A stretch of DNA of 64,000 nucleotides from Parus major (Eukaryota > Chordata > Aves > Passeriformes > Paridae). The notes beneath the pieces were generated by a model. That model was not told the origin of the DNA. It saw only the letters and a list, made by a program, of their open reading frames with translations, and did not search any database. How positions within the stretch are numbered: the stretch's first letter is position 1; each line of letters opens with the position of its first letter. Below are positions 37,431-50,128 of the stretch, piece by piece. The stretch is from NCBI RefSeq assembly GCF_001522545.3, contig NC_031770.1:30123226-30187225 (forward strand). The letters are read 5' to 3'. The position numbers and the translations under genes are program-made.

Positions 37431-40400
37431 GACTCCAGAGAAGAATAGTTTCTGCCATTCCCCTTTTGTATCCACTGCCGAGGTATTTGAAAAGAGCAGG
37501 AGATAAGTAACCTCATGACTATGACGGATTAGCAGGCTGTGAGGTACTGAACGGGATTGCTGCTGCTGGGAGTATAATGGCTATTGAAATTCGCATTTAT
37601 ACAGACATTTTCATGGTGGCACTGCAAAGAGCAGGGGGTATAGGAGGCTACAGACTATAAATGCTGAGGCCATGCAAAACAGGACAAGGAGCAAAATCCC
37701 TGTCACTGGGAAGCAGCAGGGCACTGACAAGTTCCTGCCGTGCAGGAGACCCTCTCCAACTTCAGATTATGGATCTTCCTCAGATAAAGAATACACTAAA
37801 GCTTGGAAAATTACTGTCAGAGGCTTTCTATAGGAAAGGGAACACAGGTCCCTGACCTGCAACACTGAATGACAAACTGCCATGAGGTGTCTGCTGTCCT
37901 GCCAGGCTCTCCAAGGCAGGTCATAGGCACTGAGGAAACTTCTGCCAGGTGAGCCAGGGAAGCTCTGGAGGAAAAAGGTGTAACAGAGGCTTGTAGCCTC
38001 TTTTTTTTGTTTGTAGTTTGTTTTGTAGAGCTCACTGAGCAGGGATGGTGCTTAATGCAAGAGATGGTATGACTTGTCACTGTTGCAGAGGCAACCTTGT
38101 GTTATGTGGTTGTCTTTGACACAAGGGCTACAGTGTGCCGTGTCATCCTTTTCCAAGGTGTGTACACCAGAAAGTGCAGGGAGTTTGCTCGAGGCTGGTC
38201 AAAGCAAGACTGACTTTTGCTTTCCTTGCTTTAACAGTGAAATATGAGAGGCTCAAAATCAGCTCCATTGGGGTTGCACCAGGACAATGACACTGTTAAT
38301 TCTAACCCATGATCTATGATGCAAATCATGAAGCGTTCTGCCTGTGAGTGAATTCAGCTTTCCCAATCTCCTCAGCTCCTCAGTAAGGTCAGTAGTATTG
38401 TTTCCAAACTGTGGCTGGAGAGATGGATGTGCTGAGAAGGAAAGTGTTTTTTCCAACATCACCTAGAAGACCAAGGACGGATTTCGGAAAATTTAACAGA
38501 CATCTTTTCTCCAAGTCTCCTGGTCTGATGCATACATATGCAATTTCCCAATAAAGACACATGTCAGTTCTTTTTGTATTTCCTCATACTCTGCAACATC
38601 TATACCCACAGCCTCTGAACACCTTTCAATCATTTGTAGTGTTATCCTTCCAGCATCCCTGTGGAGGAAATGCTAGAGTGCCTCCTTTTACACCTAGCAA
38701 GTGGCAATTAAGGGCTTTAAGGCATGTCTCATGCATTTGGTTTGAAGAAATCTGAAATTATATAGAAAGCCAAACCAGTAATAAGCAATGTTTGTGTAAG
38801 TTACAGAATAAAGCACTTTAATAACCTGATTTCTGATATTTAGTTGCAAAAACCTTACTTCCTTGTCTATCAGGGAAAGGGGGGTGGGAGGTTGGGGGCG
38901 ACTTCTAACCAAATTTTCATGCATGCACCTTTCCAGGGAGTAAAATTGGCACATAGTCATTAGATCTAAGTTGTAGCCACACATTTTTCTCCAAGTGCTC
39001 CTGTTACTGAGGAGAAAGCTGATGTGTTGATTTTCATCTTTTATGTACTTTTACTTAAATAATTAACTGATCCCCAAGGAAAAGAGGGACTAAAAACCAC
39101 ATCTGCCGGTTCCAAAGGATATGTCCTGGACAGACCTGTTCTGCCCTCTCCCTCCCATCCTGTGGCTTTCCATCTTCTAAGTACAGGGAGATTTCCAAAC
39201 AAGGATGAGCCATTCCAACTGGTCTAACAGTTTTGTGTTACACCTATCCCATGAGAAAAAATTAGTTGTCTGCATAGCGTGGGCTGCTTGATTCTACAAT
39301 ACAGTCTGTGGGTCATGGATGAGCAGCACTGGGAGATATGTGTGAGAGTAGCACTGGAATACCAATGTGACCTGGAGGTCAGAAGTAAAGAAGCTGATAG
39401 ATTTTTGTTTGTGACAGGTTTTGATACCAAATACCTTTGTGGAGCCATCAACATTCACAGCAAATTCATTGTGTCACTGTTTCTTCTGGCATTGGTAAAA
39501 TTCACTACCAAACTAATAAGGGTTAAAAATACTCCACAGCTGTGTCTATTACTCTCTCTAAGTAAATGTTTACTTTCTTTGTATCTTTGCTAGTGGCACT
39601 GGCCAAGTCAGCACTCAGACACAACAGTACCAAATGAGTTGCTGTTTTGGCCTGTGGGTCACGCAGAGCACATGGACATGACGCAAGAAGCACATAACTT
39701 ATTTTTACTGGAGGGAGAATGTGGAAATGATCCCCAGGTCTACAAATGGAAGGAGCCGGTCACATAAGAGCTAAGGACACCAGGCTGTCTTATTAAGATA
39801 TGATCTAGCAGATCATGTTGAATGTAATTATTCTACTGCTTGTAATTTCAGTACATTTGAATCTGAATATAAAATGAGGCAGTTTTCTTCCTGGGGATAA
39901 ATGTGTGCCTTTGCAGAACATGAGACACAATCACTCCCAGACTGGCCAGCTTTATTTCTTCTTGATGAATCTCTGACTCCTCAGGGAATAAGCTGAAAAC
40001 AGTATATTTTAACATAGAGGGCAAGATACAAAGAAGAAAGTTTTTCTTTTACTCTCAGGGGTGTTGTGCTTGGGATGGCTTGTTCTAAGTGGCTCTATGG
40101 GAATGATTCCCAAAAGGTTCATAGTTCTGTGTCTGGGGATTTCATTCCCTCTAGACCTTTCATCTCCTCATTCATATCCCACTGCTGAGATTGACCCGGT
40201 AAGCTATTACTTGCCTTAAACTACCATTCTTTCCATTTTAAAAAGCAAGGCTGATAAGAATGTTAAAAAAAAAAAAAAAAAGACTCTTCAGCCCTGGCAA
40301 ATTTCATTATTGGGTAAGCGAAAAATACTCTTCTTTTTCCCCCCTCTGTTCTTTGTGGAATTAATGAGATTGGATTATTTGTTGCCTTGCACTTTACACT

Positions 40401-42963
40401 GAAATTTATGCTTGTGCCAAATGCCTATAATGTGCTGCCAAATCCAAAGAGTAGAATTTTGTATGTTCTTTGTTCAAGCATGAATGCCTTGTGCAAGGTG
40501 CAAAGCAAGACTAGTTCAGATGCTATAATAGTCCCAATCATAGAATATTACTAGCAAATGCTTAAACACGATAGTACATTTCTTTAGTTCTTCTGCCTCT
40601 TGCTTGAAGACAGGATTATTGAGACTGAGCACAATCCTCATGCAACAAAACTGGCATAAAGTTAGAAAGCTACTAGGTGTAAAACAGCATTTCCCATGAC
40701 CTTGTTCACTGGAAACCTGAAGAAAAAAATGGCATTTTTCAAAATCTGAGCCCAAGGAGGAATTATAACAGTGCCAGTTTGCACCCTCAATAATTTTTTG
40801 GATGTCCTGTGATCACCTATAACTGCAGAACATAATGGATGACAAAGGATTCTGCATGTACTCACAAAATTAAAATATTTGTGTGACCTCTGATTCATTT
40901 CATATCTCAGAGAGACCGGAAAATCTTTTATTATACAGTGATCCTGAACATTTGAATTTCGTTTATTTTTTGGGGTTTTCTTCTGGAATGGTTTCTAGTC
41001 CTTCAAAAAATTCTGGGTGACCCTCCCTTAAGGATTACTCTCACAGCAAATGCTCTCTGTTATTGAACTGTAGGGGCCCAGGCTCAGGTTATTAAGAAGA
41101 CAGATATTTTTTGGGGATGAGAGGAGGTAGTAACTGTGGAAGAACCCTCGATGTGAAAGTATTTCCTGCTTCTGCAAGTGAGGTTACTTTCCTCTTGTGT
41201 CCTCATAAGAACATGTCTATACCCTCTGTCAATTCAAATCCATAGGTCCTGATGGCACATGTTCCTGAATTGTTTGATGTTGTGGGCTATTATCCTTAGG
41301 AAATGAGCATGATATATGTGATCACAGCATGTACGAGGAAGGACCTTACCTGTAAAAAGACATGGCTGGTCCTAAGAGTCCCCTGTGTTTATTTTGGATG
41401 AACCTTGGCCAGCTCTGGTTAGGCCAGACAGTGCTGAACATGACTTAGGGAGGTTGCACTCTGGTCTTTCTAGTTTTCCTTTCAGGTCCTTACAGCAGAG
41501 ACAGGGTCCCTTACAGGGAGAGACCTGTTCTGTGGGGAGGAGAAATATAGGAAGTTATACTATTCTCCTCCTTGAAAAATAGAAGCTTTATAATTGAGTT
41601 TGTCCAAATAAGAGCAAAGCCTGAATTTGACATCTATTTCTTAGGTTCCTGGCAGGAAAGACCTCCCATCTTTACCTCTAAGCTCCTGTGTTAACTTCAG
41701 GGCCACTTCTTCACCTGATCCACTGTGGAGGCAGGTTCTAACTTGGCACTTTCCCTGGTGGTTTGAAGTCTGGTCTCACAGTATAAAGAAACTCCCTCAC
41801 GAAAAATTACTGGACTAGGATCCTGTGACATGGTAATATTATCATTGAATTACTGCTAAACACATTAATAAGTAGTGATAGGATTCACCAGGAGCATCAG
41901 TACCTACCACAGCATCTTGCTGTACTGTGCTCAGTCTGTAGCCTTCCAGGAGATCAGCTGGCATTTAATTTTGATCACTGCAGAAAAGGGAGGCTGGTCT
42001 TGCAACAGTGACTGACTTAGCTGATGTGTGTGAAAATGTTATTAACATGGGAAAATGTCTCTCCAAATGTATTTTGCTTTGCCATTTAAAAATCCCATGT
42101 AAATGATGTGCATAGGATTTGGAGATATCAGAGATAATAATAAACCCTTAATACAAACAGGTCAAGTTTCACTCAGTGGAATTAAGATTCAGTCATGTCT
42201 CATTCAGGAGTGTAGTATTAAGCCATCTTTCAAACGTGACAAGGTTTATGTTTTCCCTGAGTTGTTTCCAAATGAGGAGGGAAATCTCAATTAATTTAAA
42301 TTATTGTCTGTTGTCAGTCCTGCCTCTATGGATTTCAGAGTCTAGCCTGATGTCATAACCTACAGCAGCAGTGATGGATGTAGGTTTGCCATTGACAAGG
42401 AAGCAATAAGTACCAGAAAGGGGTGCTGAGCCAGGGAAGAGCTGTCTGAAGATGGGGCACAAAGTGGAGTGGAGAACACTCCCATTCTCTTTGAGCTGTC
42501 AATGTTGCCATAGAAATGAATTTGAAAGGTCAGATTATTTTACCCTTAGAAAGACAGAAGTTTCTTTTTTTGCCTATCACTGGCTGCTAGAAAATCATAG
42601 CTATATGTGGAAAAGACCAAACCACCTTCCTTCTAGCTACCTCTGGACAGACCAGCTATCAAACTGAATGTCTGTGTCTCAAAAATGTGGGTTCTACCCC
42701 TTTCCTTGGAATTCTGTCCCTTGGTTTGGTAGATTGCATTATTAGAAACTCTTTTTCTAAAAATTGTACTTCACATTTTATATCCAACTGAGCAGCTGAT
42801 TCAGGGAACTCACCTGTAATGTATTTAAGATGTATGGCATGTGTGAGTACTCACTGTGTTGCAGTCAGATCCTCTGACTTGCTTAGCACCATACAGACAT
42901 GTTTTATTTTGGTACCATTTACACTGCCCTTTTTAATTTTCAAATTAAAAGAATCAAAATTTA

Positions 42964-42984
42964 AAGATCAAATTTTTTGATCTT
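42964..42984. other. perfect short inverted repeat
   Basis: AAGATCAAA, a 3-base loop of T, then TTTGATCTT. The surroundings are very AT-rich, with additional TTAATTTT / AAATTAAAA pairing just upstream. Confidence 0.8.
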
Positions 42985-43994
42985 CAAATATGTGCAGGAA
43001 GTTACTTTGTCCTCCTTAGATATCACTTAATAAAATTAAACTTCAGCAGCTGCAGTCACGTGCTGTAGTATCTGTGTTGTTGTCATAATCCCAAATATTG
43101 GGGGATTTAGAGATTTACTCCTTCAGCAGAACAGGTTGTGACCATCCTTCATTTGTACAAAGAAATGTATCACCTAAATGCAGGATACCTCCACTCATTA
43201 ATGCTAGAGAAGTATAAAAAATTTCAGGGATTCTTTTAATTAACTTGCCATCAACATTTGTGATTTCAAATTAATTTGCTGGGATGGTCCTTGCTTGGGA
43301 TACCTCTTCAATTTATGCAAAACATCTGTCTGAAATGTGTCTCATGTCAAGAAATGTAGGCTCAAACTGCTGCTTTTCCCACAAGTTGATTTCTTTAGTC
43401 TTTTGCTGTGATGTTTGCAAGCCCTCTGTTGTTTTGGGGTGTTTTTATCATTCTCCCATTGAGGGAAGCTGGAGGCCAGAGTTCCCAGGAGCATATGTGC
43501 CCACAGAAATTTTAAAAAAAGGAAAAATTTAATCTTTTATCTTTTACATTTTACCATTAATTTTAACCGGTGTGTGATTTATTTTTTTTTATTATTTTTT
43601 TTTTTTTATATTTTCAAACAGTGAAATTTAAATTTGCAATAGATCCTGCCTTTGGAACTCAGTGTTAGCAAGTAATGAGGCACAGCAGCTAGGGATAGAG
43701 AAGCATATTTATCTATCTAGAAATCTGCACAAAACCAGCAAAATTTTTCCCAAAATACCTTGTGAATGAAGTGTAGATCACTTGAATTATTTAACAGGTT
43801 TTCAGTTACAATTTCAAATGGTGAATTAATTCCAGAAAAGAATCTCAAACCTGTGAACAGACATTTTGCAACTACTAAAAAATTATAAGAGTAATTTATT
43901 TATATTTAAAAACTTGCTTAACTCCACTGAGATTTGGGAGTTCACCCTTTTGATTCTAGTCCCATGCCTCCACATATGTGCACACCGCCCCCCC

Positions 43995-44044
43995 NNNNNN
44001 NNNNNNNNNNNNNNNNNNNNNNNNNNNNNNNNNNNNNNNNNNNN
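43995..44044. other. assembly gap (50 N)
   Basis: Exactly 50 unknown bases between a C-run (ACCGCCCCCCC) and a CT-rich stretch (CTGTCTCTCTCCC). The flanks suggest a low-complexity C/CT repeat that was not resolved. Confidence 0.98.
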
Positions 44045-45173
44045 CTGTCTCTCTCCCTGGACAATTTAGCTCTTGCAATATCTTGTTAATAGCCATAATC
44101 ATTAGTGCCATGGTCGTTTTGCTGTTCCATTTCCTCCTCTCTCATCTTTCCTGGTTCTGCTTGTACACGATAGTGGTTCCTGTCTGTCTTGTAGAATTAA
44201 TTTCAAACATGCTGACAAACAGTCTTTAGATGGCACCAAAACTGAATGCACTAATTATGGAAGCTTTATGATTTCTATTATTTTCCACTCACAGAGTGGC
44301 ATGTTCTTTTAGAGCCTGTGAAGGCCTGGCAAGGCTTTCTAGGAGCTCCACATGTGCTGTATGTAGCGCAAGATCTTGTGTTGATTAAAAGGTACCACCT
44401 AAACAGAAGCAATTACACAGAAGTGCACTGTATATTGGTAAAAACAGTACTGAATTAAGCTGCAAGAGTTTGACAACAAAATACAGTCAAATTCTTTAAA
44501 TATGAAACTAAATGGTGAGGTTGTCTGATGTTGGTTGGTCCTTTCAATTCCTTCCTGTTCAAACATATGAAGCAATCAAATATTTTCTTTTCATCACAGG
44601 GCATTATTACCTTTAAAGAGTTTGTGTATGTAGTGACTTCAGTTTGTCTAGGTGGTATTGTCTGAAACAAAGCAACGCATGAAATTGCATTTCTAAAGAA
44701 CAGGTACAAAATTATATTAAATTAATATAGAGACATTAAGAGCTCCCTAAGGACAATAACACTGGTACTTAATGGTCACAGGCAAAACTAGGAGTTATTT
44801 ACTATGTAAATCCTTATAGACAGGCAGACTTGTGGTAACTGGGGCTGTGGTGGAAGGAGGTCTGAAATTGTTGCTTTCTTTCAGCCCTAATGCTAGGGTG
44901 GTCACAGACCACTCAAAGTGATCCCTTCTGGTCCTCAGCCCTTCCCATATCCCAGTGCCTTTCACTTAACTGGCTGCTGCTGTAGAGAATATTCTAGCAG
45001 ACCAAGGACATGATATTTTATTCAAAGCCTCTTTGCACAACCCAGCCCACAGCCCCAGAGGCAGTGTCCTTGAAGTCTCCTTGAATAATGAGAATGAGGG
45101 AGAATAGTGAAGTTGTAAACAAGAAAGAGGATGATAAGCAAGATGCACTAGCCGCAGAATGGGGAGGAGAGAT

Positions 45174-45420
45174 TGACATAGAGGCGTGTGCAGATTTGCA
45201 TATAATCATTCATGTAAAAATAGATGCGCATGATCAAGTTAGTTTACCCAACAGTAGTTTTGCTTAAGCCACGTGAACCCTGTAAAACCCTATAAAAACG
45301 TACTGATAAAGGCAATAAACGAAGTTCACTCTTACCTCTATGAGGACTCTGTGAATATTCCGAGTGGTTTTCCTTTATGCTGCTTTCAGATCCCCTGTCA
45401 AAGCACAGTCAGAAGGCCAG
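45174..45420 (+). mobile_element. probable LTR fragment
   Basis: A purine-rich run (ATGGGGAGGAGAGAT) is followed by TGACATAGAGG, which could be a polypurine tract and LTR start. Downstream are TATAAAAA at 45291-45298 and, only 23 bases later, AATAAA at 45314-45319, a compact promoter/poly(A) arrangement typical of retroviral LTRs. CpGs are more frequent here than in neighbouring DNA. No target-site duplication found, and the 3' end is uncertain. Confidence 0.45.
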
Positions 45421-47456
45421 AGTCCTGGAAAGATGAATGGCTAAGAAAAATTAGCCAGGGTCATTTTTCTTCAATTTAAATTGAATTATGTACATTGAAA
45501 AGAACAAGCAAGGAGACTGACTCCTTATTGAGGTCAGCTCTAGGTGGGGGGAGCTCAAGGGGTTGTGCACACCACCGCTGCTCCCAATGGTCAACACAGA
45601 GGAGGAGGTGTTCAGCTTTGCCATACAGCAGAGCTGGGGCTTCTGTCCCCACGAGAGTCCCTGGGAAGACACTGGCTCATTGAAAACCTAGGGTAGTCAT
45701 GGATAGTAAGTGTTCTACTTATGGCAACAAGGCCTGGAACATCAGTAAGTGGCTTGACTTTCTCCCTTGCTCCTTGATGTAGTGTGGAGTCTGGTTTGAG
45801 CCATGGCTTGCTGATTCTAGGGGTCTTTAGATGTTAATTTCACTTCCCCTGTGTGCTAACCCCCATGGGATTTTGCTCATCTACATACTGGGTGGTGTCA
45901 TTGGTTGCTGTTAGGGGGTGCCAGGAGCAGCAGAAGCAATACAAGGCAAGGTGGCATTTAAGAAAGAAGGCTGTCACAGCAACATTGGACATAAGGTATT
46001 TAACAAAGAAGGCACCTTACGGTGACAACATTCAACTGGGTTAACATCTTTGTATACTGATCAGGTGGTCACATTTTACTCTTTACATACACTGTCTCAT
46101 TTCTTTATTTATATTGCACTTTCAAGAAGAGCACTTCTGTGGCTTATGAGCAAGTGGCCCAGAAGATTTGAATTTTAGTAACTGTGAACTTTACTGCTAA
46201 ATACTGAAATCCCAGGCTTGAGAGGTTAGTTCAAGAACTACTCAAAGAAAAACTGTAGTGTATGCAAGCATGTTGTACTGTCTATGCACTCTGTTTGGAT
46301 CAACTTATGGTTTCAGCTAGCTCAAAAGACACACTTGTTTTTTTTAATATTCTAAATATACAAGTAGTAACAACCAAAAAGTAGAAGACAGGCAACCCAA
46401 CAAGTCTGTTTAGTATTGGTCTGAGCGAACAGCAAGCTTTTTATCCTAGGTGTTAGTAAATTTGACAAATAAACTACATGCATATTGAAACCTTTTAGAA
46501 ACATCTTAGCTTCCCCTGACTATTCAAAGGTCTGCTGCAACCTCCTTTCCTTCAATGAGAAAGGTCTGAGGGACCACCATCATCACAAGAGCAAATGGTG
46601 ACAAGGTTTATGAAGAAAGGCGCTCACCCAGCAGCTAAAGGGAACCTCTGACCTCTGTTAACTACACTCAGACTAACAAGTGGTAACCTGAGTTTCAGAA
46701 AGAGGCATTTCTTGAAGGGTTCAATCTGTTTCATGTTCCTGACTGCTCACACAAGCACTTGTTCCAGTAAGATCTCTTTCAGCAGTGGCTCAGCACTCAG
46801 TGCACAATTTTAATACCTCCACTGAAGTTGGCATGACTTGGTTTGTTGTTCCTGTGACCTGGATTGCTCATTGCTGCTTGTTTCTGCCTGTGAACCCTCT
46901 GTGACTGTCCTCTTGAGTGTACTTTGGACTTGGATCTCTCAGTAAAGTCCTGGAAAAGATTATGGGACAGCTGGAAGGAAATACGCTGCAGCCACATTAT
47001 CTATAAAAGTAGGTCTATGTAACACTGTAAGACTAATGAAAACATTGATAACATGATGAGTGATGAGTCCCTAAACCCTCTTGATTTTGAAGAGCAGGGT
47101 GGCCAGTCCTCTGATGAGGGATAATCTGTGAAGTGCTGGGCTCACAAGACCTTGCTCTTCAAGACAAATTGTTACAGACCTTTTTTCCTCCTCTCTGCTC
47201 ACCAAATGGCTGTACAGGCTGAGTAACACTTCTTGAGGAGTTAGCATCCTTGATGTGCTTTGTAGTTGAACAAAAGCTTGAAACACCAATTTAACAGTTC
47301 CTCTTCCTCAAGTTTTCTTGGGTAGATGCTGAGCCCCACGCAAATACCAGCCACACCAAGCTTGCTTTCCATGTTTTGCCTTGAAAGGATAGCTCAAGAC
47401 AGAAACCAGCCACAAACCCTTTTGTTTAGTTGTTGCATTAACCTCTTAGTTGTGCA
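45421..47456. other. non-coding, no recognised gene
   Basis: Contains a perfect 16-base palindrome (TTCAATTTAAATTGAA) at 45470-45485. Otherwise nothing recognised. Confidence 0.55.
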
Positions 47457-47614
47457 ATCCAGCACTGGAACAAGTCTCCAGTGAGTCTGTAGCATCCTTG
47501 AAAATTCTCAAACCTTTTGAACAGGGCCCTCAGCAGCTTGACTGCTTTTCAAGATGATTTTGAGCTTGTTTAGATGGATTCCTAAAATCCCTTCAAACCT
47601 GAATTATTCTAGGT
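47457..47614 (+). repeat. CR1 LINE 3' end, degraded
   Basis: CACTGGAACAAGTCTCCAGT, GTCTGTAGCATCCTTGAAAA, ACAGGGCCCTCAGCAGCTTG and the closing CCCTTCAAACCTGAATTATT follow the order of a CR1 3' end, with many substitutions. Confidence 0.75.
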
Positions 47615-48436
47615 CTTTAAACTCCTTTGTGTTGGTTGTTTAGACTCATTATCTCCTTTCATTTCTTTGCTATCTGGTCTCCCTTAAAAATGTTCTCCCT
47701 TAAATATAATCTCATGTCTTAAAAAAAATTTAAAAAAAATAGGATCCACAAAAAACCACAGATGACCCAAGTGGAAATTTTAGTGATACCATTACATCAG
47801 AGCAGGGCTTTAATTAGTAGGTCTGAAGTAAAGATAATCAATTCTGCCTGTATCTGTTACAGACAGGAGAGGAATGCTAACCAGATGTAGACTGTCATTT
47901 CTAAAGAGAAAAGGTGTCTTTTCTAACCTTGGAAAGATGTCTGTTACAACACTGTGCTTCCCTTCTTGAGCAGCTCAGCTGGGGCTGTGAGGGGAAGAAA
48001 GAAAGAAAAGAAGGATTCAGAGATGTAGAACTTGAGGAAGTCAAAAGCTGTCATACCTGAAATATGTTTTTTAACTTTTACCTTGCCGGTGTGTTCTTTC
48101 TCAGGAACTACACAAATTGGTGTGTAAAGAACAATTTCATTCCTTATGGTTTTAGCCAGGAAGAAATGCACTGTGTCATGCTTTCTTGAGGAAGGTTTGG
48201 GCACAGAAAGAAGGAGGCAGGGCTACAGGTATGCTTACCATTGGAAAAATGATTCCTTTACAGTGATGCAAGATGGTCACAGGGGCTGCACAACATAACT
48301 CTGGATCTGTGTGGCCTCAGAGAAAGCTCCCATCACAGAGATAATAGCTCTGTGGAGCAAGGCTTCACCTGTCCTCATGGTCACCAGTCTTCCTGGAATA
48401 TCCTGTCTTCTCTTCAACAGACATGAAAAGATTTTG
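47615..48436. other. non-coding flank upstream of the provirus
   Basis: AT-rich to mixed sequence with no TATA/AATAAA pair and no similarity to the 3' LTR at 50735, so no 5' LTR can be placed here. The last bases before the provirus are ATTTTG then GCCAGG. Confidence 0.7.
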
Positions 48437-48444
48437 GCCAGGAG

Positions 48445-48462
48445 TGGTGCCGAAACCCGGGA
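48445..48462 (+). other. retroviral primer-binding site, tRNA-Phe type
   Basis: TGGTGCCGAAACCCGGGA is the exact complement of the last 18 bases of a vertebrate cytosolic tRNA-Phe including CCA, as I know that tRNA. Reverse transcription of the parent virus would have been primed by tRNA-Phe. In a full provirus the 5' LTR would end within a few bases to the left; here host-like sequence does. Confidence 0.85.
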
Positions 48463-48579
48463 CCGCTCCCCAGCGCACGGGTACGAGTGGCCGGGATATC
48501 GGGAGATTCACTAGACGCTGAAAGACGGCCGGAGTGGCAGGACCGACTTCGGCGAGGAGGACGGTCCTGTACTGCCGGG

Positions 48580-49530
48580 ATGGACACTCTCGGCAAGGTA
48601 GTTTCACAGCTCATAAGCAGTGGGGGATTGACTGCAAATCAAAGGACTTCGAATGCGCGGTTGCCAGATTAATAGAATTAAGTGTCATTGATTATCCCGT
48701 AGACATTCTTAACCCAGAATGTTGGGACAGGTGCACTAAGGCGCTCACAGAAGATGTGCTGTGCTTCAGATCCAGCAAGTGCCTTAAGAGCTGGGCGAGG
48801 GTTATGCAAGCATTGCGAAAAGCTCTCCAAGAGCAAGAAACTTGGGAGGTTGTTCAATGCTGTCTAAAGGTTACACCACGGGTGGGGGTTGGAGCAGCTA
48901 CTCAGACCACATTTACTGATTGCCCCACTGATTCTAACTGGCTGTCCAATGATGATGGCCACTCCGAGTTGCCGTCCCACCTGCCCAGCCCTAACCTTGG
49001 TTTGGCTGCGGAACATAATCTGCTGCCGGGGGGTACTGATGCCACGGAGCCGCGGGGCACGCTTGACACTGCGGGCCCTGGAGACGGGGAAAGGCCCCCG
49101 CCATACACGCCGCAAAATGGCGCCAGGGAGAGGAGCAAGGGGTGGAGTGAAGGGTGCCTAACACATGCAGACATACGCGATTGGGAGTCTAAGGAGAAGT
49201 GGGAGGATAGCGCTGATGGTACAGGGGAGGAGAGCCCACAGTCCAATCAGGGAGCGTGCCCTAGAATATCTCCTTGTAAGGAAAAGAACCCGTTGGAAGG
49301 AAGGCGGAGAAAGGGAGGGGAGAAACCTGTCCCTGGGAAGGGGAGAGGGCGGAGTCCCACCATATAGCATTGTAGCCTGGAAGCCCACTGCCACTCGAAT
49401 TCCACCTCTGATTCGGAAGGGGACTGGGGCCACCAACGGCGCACGGGAGATAGAGCAGTACACACTCAAACGTGCATCTAGCTCAAGCTCTGACTCAGAC
49501 TTTGAAAATATGCAAATAAACTTTGGTTAG
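48580..49530 (+). pseudogene. gag: gag remnant (matrix and following region), frameshifted
   Basis: The likely start is ATG 48580, 118 bases after the primer-binding site, opening MDTLGKVVSQL. The protein continues in three pieces. The first frame holds about 17 codons. After a run of five G near 48630 the reading passes into another frame that stays open to 49367. Later it returns to the first frame, which ends at a TAG at 49528-49530. The middle piece contains a helical matrix-like domain (about 75 residues, with a CWDRC segment and KSWARVMQALRKAL) similar to betaretroviral MA. It is followed by a Pro/Ser/Gly-rich linker with a PPPY late-domain motif encoded at 49095-49106, which in retroviruses recruits NEDD4-type ubiquitin ligases for budding. 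A second PPY lies at 49357-49365. The N-terminus has no MG myristoylation start. Gag is broken and not functional as it stands. Confidence 0.8.
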
Positions 49531-49953
49531 CCTAAAAGATCTGTGGCATCATTCCCACGAGAATCCATGCCGCTCACAGACTGGAAGGAGATCCAAATGG
49601 CATGTGCTGAATGGGCTTCTCCCGCAGTGCTAGCATTCCCTGTAAGAGAAGTGAATGGTCAAAAGACCTATTCCCCAGTTAACCCCAAGCGATGCTTATG
49701 GAATACCCCTCGCAAGGGAATCACATTAGAGCAAGTTTCTGGCAAAGGTATTTGTATAGGCAACAGACAGGCAATACAACGCCATGAAGAAATTTGTGGT
49801 GCTCCTGTGACTCTGGATAAGACCGAGTCCTGGGTAGTTCCAGCAACCTCGGGAATCTGGGCCTGTAGCTCCACAGGTATTACCCCGTGTATTTCCATTA
49901 AACATTTTAATGAAGCTAACGATTTTTTGTGTCCAAGTGGTTGTTATCCCTAG
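49531..49953 (+). pseudogene. capsid start fused to env SU C-terminal part
   Basis: The frame is open from the codon after the TAG at 49528. Its first 50 or so codons (with DWKEIQMACAEWASP and LAFPV) resemble the beginning of a betaretroviral capsid. Near 49690 the text changes to the C-terminal part of a surface glycoprotein of the gamma/type-D kind, with recognisable ITLEQVSGKGICIG, SGIWACSSTGITPCI and HFNEANDF stretches. The change marks an internal deletion that removed most of capsid, nucleocapsid, protease, pol and the N-terminal part of SU, and it happens to be in frame. A run of six T at about 49924-49929 shifts the SU frame, so the next piece continues in another frame and this one ends at 49953. 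The capsid assignment is less certain than the SU assignment. Confidence 0.65.
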
Positions 49954-50128
49954 GATCCTGTATTTTCCTGGAGATGAATTGCCTTTCCACCAAGAAAGAG
50001 GTTTCCCACGCCAAAAGCGAGAACTCATTACCGCCGTTAGCCTCGCGGTACTTTTGGGCCTAGGAGCGACAGGCACAGCGACAGGTGACTCAAAACCAAG
50101 GTCTATCCCAACTGCAAACAACAGTTGA
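49910..50128 (+). pseudogene. env: env SU end, furin site and fusion peptide segment
   Basis: After the T-run frameshift this frame carries the end of SU (FCVQVVVIPRILYFPGDEL). It then has the RQKR cleavage motif encoded at 50009-50020 and a hydrophobic Gly/Ala-rich fusion-peptide segment (ITAVSLAVLLGLGATG). In intact viruses a furin-type protease cuts at such a site to free the TM subunit. The frame then leaves the conserved reading and stops at 50126-50128 in the repeat region, so SU and TM are not joined in one open frame. Confidence 0.8.

Larger units (their letters stand above)
35220..45173. other. 10 kb non-coding block
   Basis: AT-rich non-coding DNA. It holds A- or T-runs at 35341-35370, 37373-37395, 40265-40281 and 43579-43610, an inverted repeat at 42964-42984 and a 50-base gap at 43995-44044. 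No gene recognised. Near-consensus donor sequences (for example on the minus strand at 41348) have no defensible partner. Confidence 0.5.

Noticed and set aside
40530..40555. CAATCATAGAATATT resembling a minus-strand CR1 start
   Set aside because: No further CR1 boxes follow to the right.
42585..42620. AAATCATAGCTATATGTGG resembling a CR1 terminus
   Set aside because: The neighbouring sequence does not continue as CR1.
48000..48436. Search for a 5' LTR of the provirus
   Set aside because: No TATA/AATAAA arrangement and no similarity to the 3' LTR.
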